NCBI RefSeq assembly: GCF_900447045.1
Contig: NZ_UAWH01000016.1
Coordinates: 1-64,000, forward strand
Length of the DNA: 64,000 nucleotides
Origin: Clostridium paraputrificum
Lineage (GTDB): Bacteria; Bacillota; Clostridia; Clostridiales; Clostridiaceae
Direction of reading: 5' to 3'
A program made the position numbers and the translations under genes. A model generated the notes under the pieces. It made no database searches and was not told the DNA's origin. It saw only the letters and a list, made by a program, of their open reading frames with translations. This document shows, piece by piece, positions 7,110 to 15,830 of this stretch (within the stretch, counting starts at the first letter, position 1; every line of letters starts with the position of its first letter).

Positions 7110-8090
7110 TTATGAAAGTTTTTGACCACACTCACTACAGAACTTTCCTCCAGAAGTCTTTGTCCCACAACTTGGGCAGAACTTTGGATAAGACCCATTA
7201 CTTGAATCTTGAATATTATTATTCTGAGTAGTATTATTATTGCTATTTTGTTGCATATTATTCATCATTTGTTGTCCCATTGACATACCCATTTGCATTG
7301 CTAACATATCAGATGCAACATTACCACCATTCATCTTTCCAGATGTCATTCCTTCAACCATACTAACTTGTTGATACTTACTCATATCCCCAACCATACT
7401 TTGAGAAGCTATTTTATTAATCATCTTTTGAACTTCTTCAGGATATGAAAAACTTGCTATATTAAAATTAGTTATGGATATTCCAATTTTACTCATTTCA
7501 TAGTCTAAATCCTCACAAATTCCTCTTGATATATCAAAAGAATTAGCTTGAAGGTTAAACATATCTTTTCCCTCTTTAACTATCCACTTCATTAAAAGTT
7601 GGTCGAGAAAAGATAAAACTCTTTCTTTAGTTTCATCAATTGAATACTGATGCTTTATACCAGCTATTTTATCAATAAAAGCCATATGGTCTGAAAGCTT
7701 ACAATTAAATGTCCCATTTGCTCTTACAGGCATTCCTCCTGGCAATGCTTGATTAGGAATATTTATAGCTTGTCTTGTTCCCCATCTTACAGTAAACTCT
7801 TTGGTATTAATAAATAATACCTCAGCTCTTATTCCACTATTAAACCCAAATTTAAAGCCTTTTAATGTAGATAAAAAAGGAATAATTTCAGATTCAATAT
7901 CATAGCTTCCTTCATCGGTAAATACACCTTCAAGTTTTCCATTATACATAAATATGGCATCTTGCCCTGGACGAATTATTAATCTTGAACCCTTTTTAAT
8001 TTCTTTATTATCCCACTTCCAAAATAACAAATCATCTCTATACTCTTCCCATTCAACTACATTTGAAAATTGTTTTGAAAATAAACCCAT
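7110..8090 (-). CDS. ydjI: SPFH-domain / zinc-ribbon protein (YdjI-like)
   Basis: 326 aa. Residues about 20-230 form an SPFH/band-7-like domain (virion core protein-like family), then a Met/Gln/Asn-rich low-complexity stretch (about 255-295), and a C-terminal zinc ribbon with CPSCG and CSECG. There is no membrane segment, so membrane association would need partners. In Bacillus subtilis the homologue is encoded with PspA (YdjF) and a zinc-ribbon membrane protein (YdjG), the same order as here. Probably a membrane-stress scaffold; no enzymatic role is known. AGGAGG ribosome binding site; 12 bp after the upstream gene. Confidence 0.85.
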   Translation of the reverse strand: MGLFSKQFSNVVEWEEYRDDLLFWKWDNKEIKKGSRLIIRPGQDAIFMYNGKLEGVFTDEGSYDIESEIIPFLSTLKGFKFGFNSGIRAEVLFINTKEFTVRWGTRQAINIPNQALPGGMPVRANGTFNCKLSDHMAFIDKIAGIKHQYSIDETKERVLSFLDQLLMKWIVKEGKDMFNLQANSFDISRGICEDLDYEMSKIGISITNFNIASFSYPEEVQKMINKIASQSMVGDMSKYQQVSMVEGMTSGKMNGGNVASDMLAMQMGMSMGQQMMNNMQQNSNNNTTQNNNIQDSSNGSYPKFCPSCGTKTSGGKFCSECGQKLS

Positions 8091-8102
8091 GCTCTTCTCC
8101 TC

Positions 8103-9161
8103 CTATGAATTGCTTAAATACATAAATAAACAAAATACTATAATTAAAACTATCACTATTAATACTATTTTGGCAATACTATATGGATATAATCCACTAA
8201 CTTTTCCTGTTTGTCCATTTATCATAACCGTATAATTTTTACCTTTATAGTTATATGTTGTAGAATATACAGGAATTAAAATATACTTATATGTTTCATT
8301 AGAATATCCACCACTTAACCTTACACTTCTAACTCTATCATATCTACGTCTAACATTACTTTCTGCCATAGATCTTACTCCATCATTCATAATACCTATT
8401 GCATCTCTATGTCCACTTTCTAAATCTACGCTGTAGTTCTCTGATAAATGTCCTGATATATAATCAGGTGAATAAGGTAATAACTGCTTTAAATTAAATG
8501 GTTCTATTCCTTTAAATAGACCACTCTTATATCTAATTGAAGCTGGCACTTGTATGTCATCAAAGAAATTTTCTATATGGCCTGAGGTAAAATACCAATC
8601 AGTAACTACCTTGCGATATGTCTTACCATCTGCTCCTGTTCTAGTAACAGTCCTATCTCTGCCACCCTCTGCAGTGTAATCAAAAGAAGCTTGTGCATCA
8701 AAGGTCCAATAAGGTACATAAATACTTTGGAAGCCACCTCTTTGATATAAGTTCTTTAGTTCACTTGGTGCTAGTAGTCTCTTTTTCATCCAAGTATTAA
8801 ATCTTTCATGAGCATCATTTTTATCAATTTTAAAAGGAACAACTCCATCAGGTATTAATGTTTCCTCTTGCTTTTCTGCCAAAACGTAAGCAGAACCACA
8901 ATAAGGACATTTTTTAGCCGTCTCTAATCCTGAAACCTCAATTAAAGCCCCACAACCTTTACATTCCATTGTTTGAGTTTCTTTAATTTCAACCTTTATA
9001 CTTCTTTTAGCATCTATTGTTAATGTATGTTCTTCTATAATTCCATCATTAGATTTTACATTCTCACTATTACCACAGTTTGGACACTTTAAGCATTGAG
9101 CTTTAGCATCAAACTCCATTACACCACCACAGCCCTCGCATTTGTAAACTGTACTAGACAT
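8103..9161 (-). CDS. ydjG: Zinc-ribbon membrane protein (YdjG-like)
   Basis: 352 aa. Two N-terminal Cys4 ribbons (CEGCG...CPNCG near 8-30 and CKGCG...CPYCG near 68-90) resemble TFIIB-type ribbons, followed by a soluble Trp/Tyr-rich domain and a single C-terminal membrane helix (about 329-350). The topology is that of a tail-anchored cytoplasmic protein. It lies between the pspA-like and SPFH genes with 12-13 bp spacing, so the three are one operon. In Bacillus this set responds to membrane damage. DNA binding is sometimes suggested by database names but nothing here supports it. Confidence 0.85.
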   Translation of the reverse strand: MSSTVYKCEGCGGVMEFDAKAQCLKCPNCGNSENVKSNDGIIEEHTLTIDAKRSIKVEIKETQTMECKGCGALIEVSGLETAKKCPYCGSAYVLAEKQEETLIPDGVVPFKIDKNDAHERFNTWMKKRLLAPSELKNLYQRGGFQSIYVPYWTFDAQASFDYTAEGGRDRTVTRTGADGKTYRKVVTDWYFTSGHIENFFDDIQVPASIRYKSGLFKGIEPFNLKQLLPYSPDYISGHLSENYSVDLESGHRDAIGIMNDGVRSMAESNVRRRYDRVRSVRLSGGYSNETYKYILIPVYSTTYNYKGKNYTVMINGQTGKVSGLYPYSIAKIVLIVIVLIIVFCLFMYLSNS

Positions 9162-9174
9162 ATTACCCTCCCCC

Positions 9175-9804
9175 TTATTCTTTTTCTAACTCATCAAATA
9201 ATCTCTTTAACTCCTCTTCCTCTGCTTTATCACTTGATAAATCATTTAATTCCTCCAAAGCTTTAGCATTAAATAACTTTTTGTCTGCCTCTTCCTCTAA
9301 TTTTGAGACCTTATCCTCTATAGACCCACCATTTTTACCTGGAAGATTTCTCTCTTCAATCACTTTAGCACTATCTAATGTATTTTTAATTGTATTCATT
9401 CTTTCTTTTAAGGTATTAATATCTTTTGTCAATTTTTCTTCCATCTGCTTCATCTTATTAGAATTGTCTAGAATTACATTATAGTCACTAACTAGTTTAC
9501 TCTCTTTAACCTTCAGCTCATTTATTTTATCTAGGAACTCACTTTCCCTTGAACTATCCCTGTCATCTTGAGCTCTTCTTAAATATCTCTCAGCCTTTGT
9601 TATCTCATCTCTGCATTCATTTAAACTTCTCTTCATTCTCTTTTCTTCAGTTATACAAGTTTCAACCTCTGACCTTATACTTCCTAAATCATCTTCGATT
9701 TTTCTTAAATATTCGTTAACCAGCTTTTCTGGAGCATCTTCCTTAGTTAAAATAGAATTAATGTTTGATGTCATTATGTTTGTAAATCTTTTTATAATAC
9801 TCAT
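9175..9804 (-). CDS. ydjF: PspA/IM30 family membrane-stress protein
   Basis: 209 aa, almost entirely charged coiled coil, with the family N-terminal amphipathic helix (MSIIKRFTNIMTSNINSIL) and the 'EDAPEKLVNEYLRKIEDDL' segment. PspA/IM30/Vipp1 proteins polymerise on the inner membrane face and limit proton leak; they are the bacterial relatives of ESCRT-III. First gene of the three-gene operon, with GGGGGAG before the ATG and a sigma-A-like promoter at 9853-9881. Confidence 0.9.
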   Translation of the reverse strand: MSIIKRFTNIMTSNINSILTKEDAPEKLVNEYLRKIEDDLGSIRSEVETCITEEKRMKRSLNECRDEITKAERYLRRAQDDRDSSRESEFLDKINELKVKESKLVSDYNVILDNSNKMKQMEEKLTKDINTLKERMNTIKNTLDSAKVIEERNLPGKNGGSIEDKVSKLEEEADKKLFNAKALEELNDLSSDKAEEEELKRLFDELEKE

Positions 9805-9852
9805 AGCTCCCCCTTATATATACCATTTTATTTATGCCTATCTCTTAATATA

Positions 9853-9881
9853 ATATTAATTTTACTGTAGATTACTGTCAA
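9853..9881 (-). promoter_or_regulatory. Promoter of the pspA-like operon
   Basis: On the minus strand: -35 TTGACA (9881-9876), 17-bp spacer, -10 TAATAT (9858-9853). The -35 end and spacer contain two copies of ACAGTAA ten bases apart, a helical-phase direct repeat that may bind a regulator. Confidence 0.6.
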
Positions 9882-9912
9882 TACAAACTGTTATTTACAT
9901 ATCTATAATATT

Positions 9913-9943
9913 AAAAAAACCAGAGTAAAATTCTATACTCTAG
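9913..9943 (-). terminator. Intrinsic terminator after the ABC transporter genes
   Basis: Minus-strand stem CTAGAGTA / TACTCTGG-like pairing followed by seven T, just downstream of the ATPase stop. Confidence 0.7.
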
Positions 9944-9957
9944 CTTTTTATAATTTA

Positions 9958-10731
9958 TTATTCTATTTCACTAAATAAGCTTTGTGATTCCTTAGATGTC
10001 ATGTCCACTATTTTATAAAAGAATTCCTTTTGCGATAAATCTTCTCTTTCTAAATTTCCCTCTATTTTTCCATCTTTTATTAGTAATATTCTTTCACAGT
10101 AACTTGCTATCATTGAATCATGGGTTACCATTACTATTGTTTTTCCTTCTTTACTATTTAACTCTTTTAAAATCTTTAATAACTCATGAGAATTCTTACT
10201 ATCAAGGTTTCCTGTAGGTTCATCAGCAACAATTATAGAAGGATTATTTACTAGAGCCCTTGCAATTGCAGCCCTTTGCCTTTGCCCTCCCGAACACTCA
10301 TTAGGATATTTATCTACCACTTCTTCTATTCCTAACCTTTTTGCATACTCAACGGTTTTTTCCCTAATTTCTTTTGTACCTAACTTTTGGGATAGGGTTA
10401 GGGGAATAGCTATATTTTCCCCAACAGTTATATTATCAATCAAATTAAATTCTTGAAATATAAATCCTATATTTTCATATCTAAACTTGCTTAATTGAGT
10501 ATCATACATTGAACATACTTCTATTCCATTTAACTCAACTAGTCCTTTTGATGGGTTATCTATTGTAGAAATTATATTTAAGAGGGTAGTTTTTCCTGAA
10601 CCTGATGGTCCCATTATTCCTACAAATTCCCCTTTATAAACCTCTAAATTTATATTATCTAATGCTATTGTCTTACTTGTTGCAGTTCCATATATCTTTG
10701 TTAAATTTTGAACTTCTATAACTTTTTCCAT
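9958..10731 (-). CDS. ABC transporter ATPase, BceA/LolD-MacB type
   Basis: 257 aa. Walker A GPSGSGKTT is at 41-49, the Q-loop FQEFNLIDNITV follows, the signature SGGQRQRAAIARAL starts near 148 and Walker B IVADEPTGNLDS is near 170, then the switch His (VTHDS). This is the ATPase type that pairs with FtsX-fold permeases in peptide-antibiotic sensing and detoxification. It follows the permease gene by 6 bp with its own GGGGTGA; the permease-first order is the reverse of bceAB. No two-component system lies next to it. Confidence 0.92.
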   Translation of the reverse strand: MEKVIEVQNLTKIYGTATSKTIALDNINLEVYKGEFVGIMGPSGSGKTTLLNIISTIDNPSKGLVELNGIEVCSMYDTQLSKFRYENIGFIFQEFNLIDNITVGENIAIPLTLSQKLGTKEIREKTVEYAKRLGIEEVVDKYPNECSGGQRQRAAIARALVNNPSIIVADEPTGNLDSKNSHELLKILKELNSKEGKTIVMVTHDSMIASYCERILLIKDGKIEGNLEREDLSQKEFFYKIVDMTSKESQSLFSEIE

Positions 10732-10737
10732 ATCTAA

Positions 10738-12021
10738 TCACCCCTTAATCATTCTAAACACTCTATCTTTATATAACTTATAAGATATAATCCCTAATAT
10801 AATAATAGTAATTAAAGGTACTATAATTATTTGAATTAGCTCTTTTATTAATAAACAATTTCTAATTACTGATGAAGTTCCCATTATAATTAAAGGAATA
10901 AATGTTAATACCAAAAATACAGAATAAAATACAAACATTTCTTTTTTTATAATAGATTTTAATTTTTCATCACTATAACCAATAAACTTTAAGTTTCTAT
11001 AAATTATTTTCCTATTATTTATTTCAATTAACATCTTAAAAATAATTGCAAAGCTCAGCAAGGCTAATAAACTAAATAATTGTATATTAGTTATAAATAT
11101 AGTTGAATATGATACATCCATAGAGTTTAACACAGGCCCTATTGTAGATGATATCGCCACCATTATAAATGCCATTAAGGGGGATATTTTCATTATTAGA
11201 TTTATTACATTTCCTGACCACACACTTCTTTCAGAATCATATAGCTTTCCAGATTTCCTTTTTTTATCTAAATATTTTGGAACGCCAAATCTTATGGTTC
11301 CCATAGCACCTGCAACACACATAATCATATTTATCCAAATTACAGGTCCAACATTTTCTCCTGCAAGATAATATGTTGATACTAATCCTAAAATATAAGT
11401 TATAAAATACATAGCCGTTGGCTTTTTAAACAGCCTTTTATCTCTTTCAAATGTAGTTCTATTATAATTCATAAGTTCCAAAATAGTTCTTCTATAGCAG
11501 AAACCTGTAGCTACTAAAACAGACATAATAAATTCAATTATTATAACCCCTATAGTGAGTCCTATTGCCTCAGGAGATATATATAATATTGGTCTTTCTA
11601 TCTCTAAATTTATTTTTATAAAATAATTATATATTGGTGAAGATAGTACAGCTAGCAATAATCCAATAATAATTCCAATGCCTTGTAATATAATATTTTG
11701 GACTCCTATATAAATAGCCGTCTTTTCAACTGATCCTCCACTTATTCCAATAATACCTATATCACGTACTTTTGTAGTTCCATAATAATTACTAATATAG
11801 CAACACATTAAAAAAGCTATAATTACAATTACAAGCATTATTGTCATATTAGATATTAGTACTTCACCACTCATATCACTAGAATAAAATATCCATTTAT
11901 CATAAGTAGAATTTAGAATATTAAATATTACTATAACTGAAATCGCGTAGGTTCCTATACATACATAATATTCTTTTAAATTTTTAAGTAAGTTGTCTTT
12001 TGCCATTCTAATAAAATTCAT
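10738..12021 (-). CDS. FtsX-fold ABC permease, compact BceB-like
   Basis: 427 aa with about ten hydrophobic helices in the BceB order. BceB proteins are about 650 aa because a large extracellular domain sits between helices 7 and 8; here only a short link (GPVLNSMDVSYSTIF) is left. That domain makes the substrate contact in BceB, so specificity is probably different. Start is ATG 12021 after GGGGAGATGAATAT; the longer in-frame ATG at 12042 would put that ribosome binding site inside the gene. Drug or lantibiotic export is a guess. Confidence 0.85.
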   Translation of the reverse strand: MNFIRMAKDNLLKNLKEYYVCIGTYAISVIVIFNILNSTYDKWIFYSSDMSGEVLISNMTIMLVIVIIAFLMCCYISNYYGTTKVRDIGIIGISGGSVEKTAIYIGVQNIILQGIGIIIGLLLAVLSSPIYNYFIKINLEIERPILYISPEAIGLTIGVIIIEFIMSVLVATGFCYRRTILELMNYNRTTFERDKRLFKKPTAMYFITYILGLVSTYYLAGENVGPVIWINMIMCVAGAMGTIRFGVPKYLDKKRKSGKLYDSERSVWSGNVINLIMKISPLMAFIMVAISSTIGPVLNSMDVSYSTIFITNIQLFSLLALLSFAIIFKMLIEINNRKIIYRNLKFIGYSDEKLKSIIKKEMFVFYSVFLVLTFIPLIIMGTSSVIRNCLLIKELIQIIIVPLITIIILGIISYKLYKDRVFRMIKG

Positions 12022-12080
12022 ATATTCATCTCCCCACAACAAAATACATATATTAATATTATAACATTTATGGTATTATT

Positions 12081-12094
12081 TACAATATATTGTA
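12081..12094. promoter_or_regulatory. 14-bp palindrome between divergent genes
   Basis: TACAATATATTGTA is a perfect palindrome in the 130-bp gap between the minus-strand ABC permease and the plus-strand 12152 gene. It could be an operator for either; AT-rich sequence makes chance possible. Confidence 0.3.
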
Positions 12095-12151
12095 TTAATC
12101 ACCACTATATGTTACTATATTTAAAAACTTATAAAAAAGGGGGAAAATAAA

Positions 12152-12475
12152 ATGTTTATATCATATCCTATGCTAATTATATTCAATCAAACCTCTATAC
12201 TTATAAAGGATGTTAACATTACTTCTACACATCCATTATGGAAAGAAAAATGTAAAAAAATAAAAAAGAATGACAACAAAAGCTTTGGTTTAGGTAAGTT
12301 TACACAAAACGGAGTTACTGATATAGTTATTTCTTTTAAAGATACTGAAGGTAATTCTCACGAAGTTATAGCTGCAAAAGATGTTTGCATGAAAGGTATG
12401 CCAAAAGTAAAAATATTCATTAAATATAGTGAAGATGGTAAATATATAGCTGATTATAAATTAGATTTCGAATAA
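12152..12475 (+). CDS. Conserved-looking small protein of unknown function
   Basis: 107 aa, preceded by AAGGGGG. I do not recognise the family. It starts with a mildly hydrophobic stretch (MFISYPMLIIFNQTSILI), then a lysine-rich segment and an alternating beta-type pattern (VTDIVISFKDTEGNSHEVIAAKD). There is no membrane helix of convincing length and no cysteine cluster; a single Cys sits near 41 and another near 84. It is divergent from the ABC transporter and ends in its own terminator, so it is monocistronic. The strong ribosome binding site and codon use make it a real gene. Confidence 0.75.
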   Translation: MFISYPMLIIFNQTSILIKDVNITSTHPLWKEKCKKIKKNDNKSFGLGKFTQNGVTDIVISFKDTEGNSHEVIAAKDVCMKGMPKVKIFIKYSEDGKYIADYKLDFE

Positions 12476-12489
12476 ATATATAAAAACTT

Positions 12490-12538
12490 AAAAGTGTGCT
12501 GTTATAAAAAATATTAATTATTATGACAGCATACTTTT
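12490..12538 (+). terminator. Intrinsic terminator after the 12152 gene
   Basis: Long stem with arms AAAAGTGTGCTGT and ACAGCATACTTTT (one G-T pair), extended by ATAA/TTAT, followed by a T-rich tail. Confidence 0.75.
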
Positions 12539-12595
12539 ATTATATAAATATATTTTTTATTGCACATACTAACAATATAAGAAAGGAGTGATACT

Positions 12596-13180
12596 ATGAA
12601 TTTTAAAATGAGTAATGGACTAAAAATAGCTTTAATAGTTCTAGCTGTAATTCTAGTTATTGCTATTCCCATTGTTGGTAGCTATAATAGCTTAGTTAAT
12701 TTAGAACAAACTGTTAATAAAGCGGAATCAAATATTGATACTCAACTTCAAAGGCGTTCAGATTTAATTCCAAACCTTGTTAATACAGTAAAGGGATATG
12801 CATCTCAAGAAAAAGATATATTTACTGACATAGCAAATGCAAGAAGTAAACTTGCTGGAGCCACTTCAGTAACAGAACAAGCAGATGCAGATAGTCAATT
12901 GTCTAATGCATTATCTCGACTTCTTGTTGTTGTTGAAAGATATCCAGACCTTAAATCAAATCAAAACTTTAGGGATCTTTCAGTACAGCTAGAAGGTACT
13001 GAAAATAGAATTGCAGTTGCTAGACAAGACTATAATACTGCTGTAACAAACTATAATGCTAAAAGGAGAAGATTCCCTACAACAATTATTTCATCACTTT
13101 TTGGATTTCAAGAAAAACCTTTATATAAAGCTAGTGCAGGTGCAACTGATGTACCTTCAGTAGATTTTAATCAACAATAA
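12596..13180 (+). CDS. lemA: LemA family membrane protein
   Basis: 194 aa. An N-terminal membrane helix (about 9-30, IALIVLAVILVIAIPIVG) is followed by the LemA helical bundle with the family hallmark QLQRRSDLIPNLVNTVKGY and the C-terminal FPTTIISSLFGF segment. Anchored in the membrane with the bundle outside. Its function is unsettled; it is nearly always paired with a TPM-domain protein, as here. GAAAGGAGTGATACT precedes the ATG, and only two bases separate its stop from the next start. Confidence 0.95.
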   Translation: MNFKMSNGLKIALIVLAVILVIAIPIVGSYNSLVNLEQTVNKAESNIDTQLQRRSDLIPNLVNTVKGYASQEKDIFTDIANARSKLAGATSVTEQADADSQLSNALSRLLVVVERYPDLKSNQNFRDLSVQLEGTENRIAVARQDYNTAVTNYNAKRRRFPTTIISSLFGFQEKPLYKASAGATDVPSVDFNQQ

Positions 13181-13182
13181 GG

Positions 13183-13965
13183 ATGAAATCTAGAGTATTA
13201 AAATTTTTATCTTCTCTTTTATTAATACTACTATTAAGTTACAACTCCATAAGTTCAGCAATTTCTATTCCTACTCAAACAAATCTTAAATATTTAAATG
13301 ATTACGTTGGAGTTATAAATGAGCCTCAGAAAGGAAATATACTAGGAATAGGAAGAGAGCTTGAACTAAAAACAGGTGCACAAGCCACTATAGTAATTAT
13401 TAACTCAACTAATGGAACACCTATTGAAAATTATTCATTAGAGTTATTTCGTAGTTGGGGAATTGGCCAAAAAAATAAGGATAATGGTTTATTAGTTCTT
13501 ATCTCAATTGATGATAAGGCTTGGAGAGTTGAAGTTGGTAGAGGACTAGAAGGCGCTATTCCTGATGCTTTAAGTAACAGAGTTATGGAAACCCTATCAA
13601 AACCAAGCTTCTTAGAAGGAAATTATAGCGAAGGTGTAATGAACTCCTATAGCACATTTTGTGATATAATTGCTAAAGAATACAATATAACTTTAGATAA
13701 GTCCTTACATCTTACAGTACCTAGTTATGGTAATCCAACCGAAAGGTCATCAAGAGGTTTTGCCTTTTCAGGAGGTATAATACTAATTTTATTTTTGCTA
13801 GATATCATACTGAATCGCGGAAGAATCTCTTCTACTCTACTTCAAATAATATTTTGGAGTAATATTGGTAGAGGTGGTCCTAGAGGAGGACCCGGTGGTG
13901 GTGGTAACTTTGGTGGCTTTGGTGGAGGCTCTTCAAATGGTGGAGGCTCTTCTGGAGGATGGTAA
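13183..13965 (+). CDS. TPM-domain membrane protein with Gly-rich tail (YgcG-like)
   Basis: 260 aa. A signal peptide (about 1-27, LLLILLLSYNSISSA) precedes a TPM domain (about 35-165, with LNDYVGVIN and WRVEVGRGLEGAIPD), one membrane helix (about 196-215) and a Gly/Ser-rich tail ending GGSSGGW. Plant TPM proteins (TLP18.3) act in photosystem repair with weak phosphatase activity; the bacterial role is unknown. Translationally coupled to lemA. Confidence 0.92.
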   Translation: MKSRVLKFLSSLLLILLLSYNSISSAISIPTQTNLKYLNDYVGVINEPQKGNILGIGRELELKTGAQATIVIINSTNGTPIENYSLELFRSWGIGQKNKDNGLLVLISIDDKAWRVEVGRGLEGAIPDALSNRVMETLSKPSFLEGNYSEGVMNSYSTFCDIIAKEYNITLDKSLHLTVPSYGNPTERSSRGFAFSGGIILILFLLDIILNRGRISSTLLQIIFWSNIGRGGPRGGPGGGGNFGGFGGGSSNGGGSSGGW

Positions 13966-14007
13966 AAAGGACATACAAGAATCCCCAATTTCTTGTATGT
14001 CCTTTTT
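13964..14007. terminator. Bidirectional terminator between the TPM and MCP genes
   Basis: Perfect 17-bp stem (AAAAAGGACATACAAGA / TCTTGTATGTCCTTTTT), A-run on one side and T-run on the other, between convergent genes. Confidence 0.9.
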
Positions 14008-14011
14008 TATA

Positions 14012-15400
14012 TTAATCTTCTTCTGCTGGTCCATCTAGTTCAAATTTATTAACGTATACTGCAGTATTATCAGCATTCTTTTCCAACTCCTTTGCATATT
14101 CTGCTAAGTGATTTGAATATTCCTTAGTTGATTCTGAAGATACTGCAATTTCTTCAGCTGAACTAAATATCTGTTGATTTACTAAAGATAACTTTTGTAT
14201 TTGTTCCATAATAATCTTACTACTCTTATAAATCATATTTGAACTATTTGCTAGATTACCCATCTTTGGAGTCATAGTTGCTACATATTCTGATATATTA
14301 GCAAAGGATTTAATAGACTTTTCTACCCCTACCCACTGCTTGTCCAATTCTACTTTCATAATTGAAGTACTCTCAACCAGATTTTTAGAATTAATAAGTA
14401 CATTATTAATTAATTGGTTAATTGAAACAGATGATTCCTTAGTTTTTTCTGATAACTTCCTTATTTCATCTGCAACAACAGTAAATCCTCTTCCAGACTC
14501 ACCAGCTCTTGCAGCTTCAATTGCAGCATTTAATGCAAGCAAATTTGTTTGTTCTGCTACATTGTTAATTAATTCAGTGATATCATTTACCTTTTTTATA
14601 TTATCATTCATTGCTTCTAATGTATTTAAGAAAGTCATAAATATATTATTAAATCCTTTTAATGAATTAGTTAGTTCTTTTAAATCAGCATTACTTTCAA
14701 CAGCATTATTATCTACTGTTAATGTCATATTAGAAACTGTTTTTATATCACGTGCTGCTTCTTTAACCATTCTTGTAAGATTATTTATTTTCTCAATCAT
14801 CCCCTCTATATTTGATGATTCATTAGAAATAGATTTAACTATATTGTTTATAGATAAAGAAATATTACTTGTATTATCCTTCAATTCAGAAGAAACACTA
14901 GTTAGTGCTAGGGATTGCTTGTTCATAGAATATGTTGACTCTTTTAGTTCCTTTATCATACCTATTGTAGATTTCTGCATAATATCTAACGCTCTACATA
15001 TTGCACCAATCTCATCTTCCCTATTAAAATATTTTTCTTTAATTTTATAATGATATACCCCATTTGTTAAATACTCTATATGCAATCTTAGTCCGTTTAA
15101 TAGCCTTGCAGTTTTACCATAAAACTTCCAAGAATACATTGCTGCTACAACAATTGCTACTATGCTAAATATTAATAAAATTCCTAAAATTAAATTTAAA
15201 GATGAATTTATTGATGACGTAACCCTCTCCACTTCATCTAAAAAAACAATTTCTTTTAATTTATTAGAAATTATTATACCAGAAATAATTCTAGAGAATC
15301 CCACAATCCCTAATGCAACAAAAGATACAATTAAGATTGTAGTTCTCGTTGTATTGTACTTAAAACTTTTTTTCGAGTCAAAATTTGCATTTAATCTCAT
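14012..15400 (-). CDS. Methyl-accepting chemotaxis protein with no external sensor domain
   Basis: 462 aa. Two membrane helices (about 22-45 and 71-95) are separated by only about 25 residues, then HAMP (about 95-150) and a full signalling domain whose hairpin tip reads [20 protein letters not shown] followed by [15 protein letters not shown]. With so short an external loop, the signal is probably intracellular, in the membrane, or passed from a partner. No che genes or flagellar genes are near. GGGGG precedes the ATG and a bidirectional terminator lies 5 bp after the stop: a single-gene unit. Confidence 0.95.
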   Translation of the reverse strand: MRLNANFDSKKSFKYNTTRTTILIVSFVALGIVGFSRIISGIIISNKLKEIVFLDEVERVTSSINSSLNLILGILLIFSIVAIVVAAMYSWKFYGKTARLLNGLRLHIEYLTNGVYHYKIKEKYFNREDEIGAICRALDIMQKSTIGMIKELKESTYSMNKQSLALTSVSSELKDNTSNISLSINNIVKSISNESSNIEGMIEKINNLTRMVKEAARDIKTVSNMTLTVDNNAVESNADLKELTNSLKGFNNIFMTFLNTLEAMNDNIKKVNDITELINNVAEQTNLLALNAAIEAARAGESGRGFTVVADEIRKLSEKTKESSVSINQLINNVLINSKNLVESTSIMKVELDKQWVGVEKSIKSFANISEYVATMTPKMGNLANSSNMIYKSSKIIMEQIQKLSLVNQQIFSSAEEIAVSSESTKEYSNHLAEYAKELEKNADNTAVYVNKFELDGPAEED

Positions 15401-15455
15401 AACATCCCCCTACGTAATCTTACCCATTTTTATACATAAAATAATCTTTTTAACA

Positions 15456-15497
15456 AATTATCCACAAATTAATACTATCATTAATTTGTGGATAATT
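15456..15497. promoter_or_regulatory. Inverted pair of consensus DnaA boxes in an 18-bp palindrome
   Basis: The intergenic space contains TTATCCACA (15458-15466) and its mirror TGTGGATAA (15487-15495), both perfect consensus DnaA boxes, inside 18-bp complementary arms with a 6-nt loop. No T-tract follows on either strand, so a simple terminator is not the best reading. Confidence 0.55.
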
Positions 15498-15506
15498 CAA
15501 TTAAAA

Positions 15507-15824
15507 CTATTCTAATTTAAAACTATGGCACTTAGTTTCTGTATATACTTCTACATTATTTCCGGTTACTTGTATCCCTTCTAATGAGCATAAATTATTA
15601 TCATTATACTTACATGGTTTTACGAAACATACCAAACTATCACACTCACCATCAGAATTTGTGTTGTTTGTAAGATCACTGTATAAAAGTCTATTTAAAA
15701 AAGATCCACAACATGTTTCTTCATCTACTGCTGCTGCTTTTCCTCCAATATTAACTCTATTAGCATAACAAGTGCCACACTTATTATGTGAACAATTTGT
15801 AACACTACAATCTATTCTATTCAT
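15507..15824 (-). CDS. Two-repeat DUF1540 cysteine-rich protein
   Basis: 105 aa with two DUF1540-type repeats. Each has the pattern V..C.....C..D/N..C.L/A..I.V (residues about 5-40 and about 65-105), giving 12 or more cysteines. Such small Clostridium proteins are thought to bind metal or an Fe-S centre; no function is established. It lies 6 bp downstream of the reverse rubrerythrin gene, so both are co-transcribed, suggesting a redox or metal link. No signal peptide. Confidence 0.85.
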   Translation of the reverse strand: MNRIDCSVTNCSHNKCGTCYANRVNIGGKAAAVDEETCCGSFLNRLLYSDLTNNTNSDGECDSLVCFVKPCKYNDNNLCSLEGIQVTGNNVEVYTETKCHSFKLE

Positions 15825-15830
15825 ACCATC

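Noticed and set aside
6841..7231. Overlapping plus-strand ORFs of 85 and 80 codons
   Set aside because: They are the reverse of the transposase remnant and of the SPFH gene's 3' end, and run through a terminator hairpin.
12152..12475. 12152 gene as a bacteriocin or immunity peptide for the adjacent ABC transporter
   Set aside because: No double-glycine leader, Cys pattern or membrane helices; divergent orientation. Left as unknown.
14340..15050. 236-codon plus-strand ORF antisense to the chemoreceptor gene
   Set aside because: Mirror of the AT-rich helical coding pattern of the MCP; leucine/serine-rich, no ribosome binding site.
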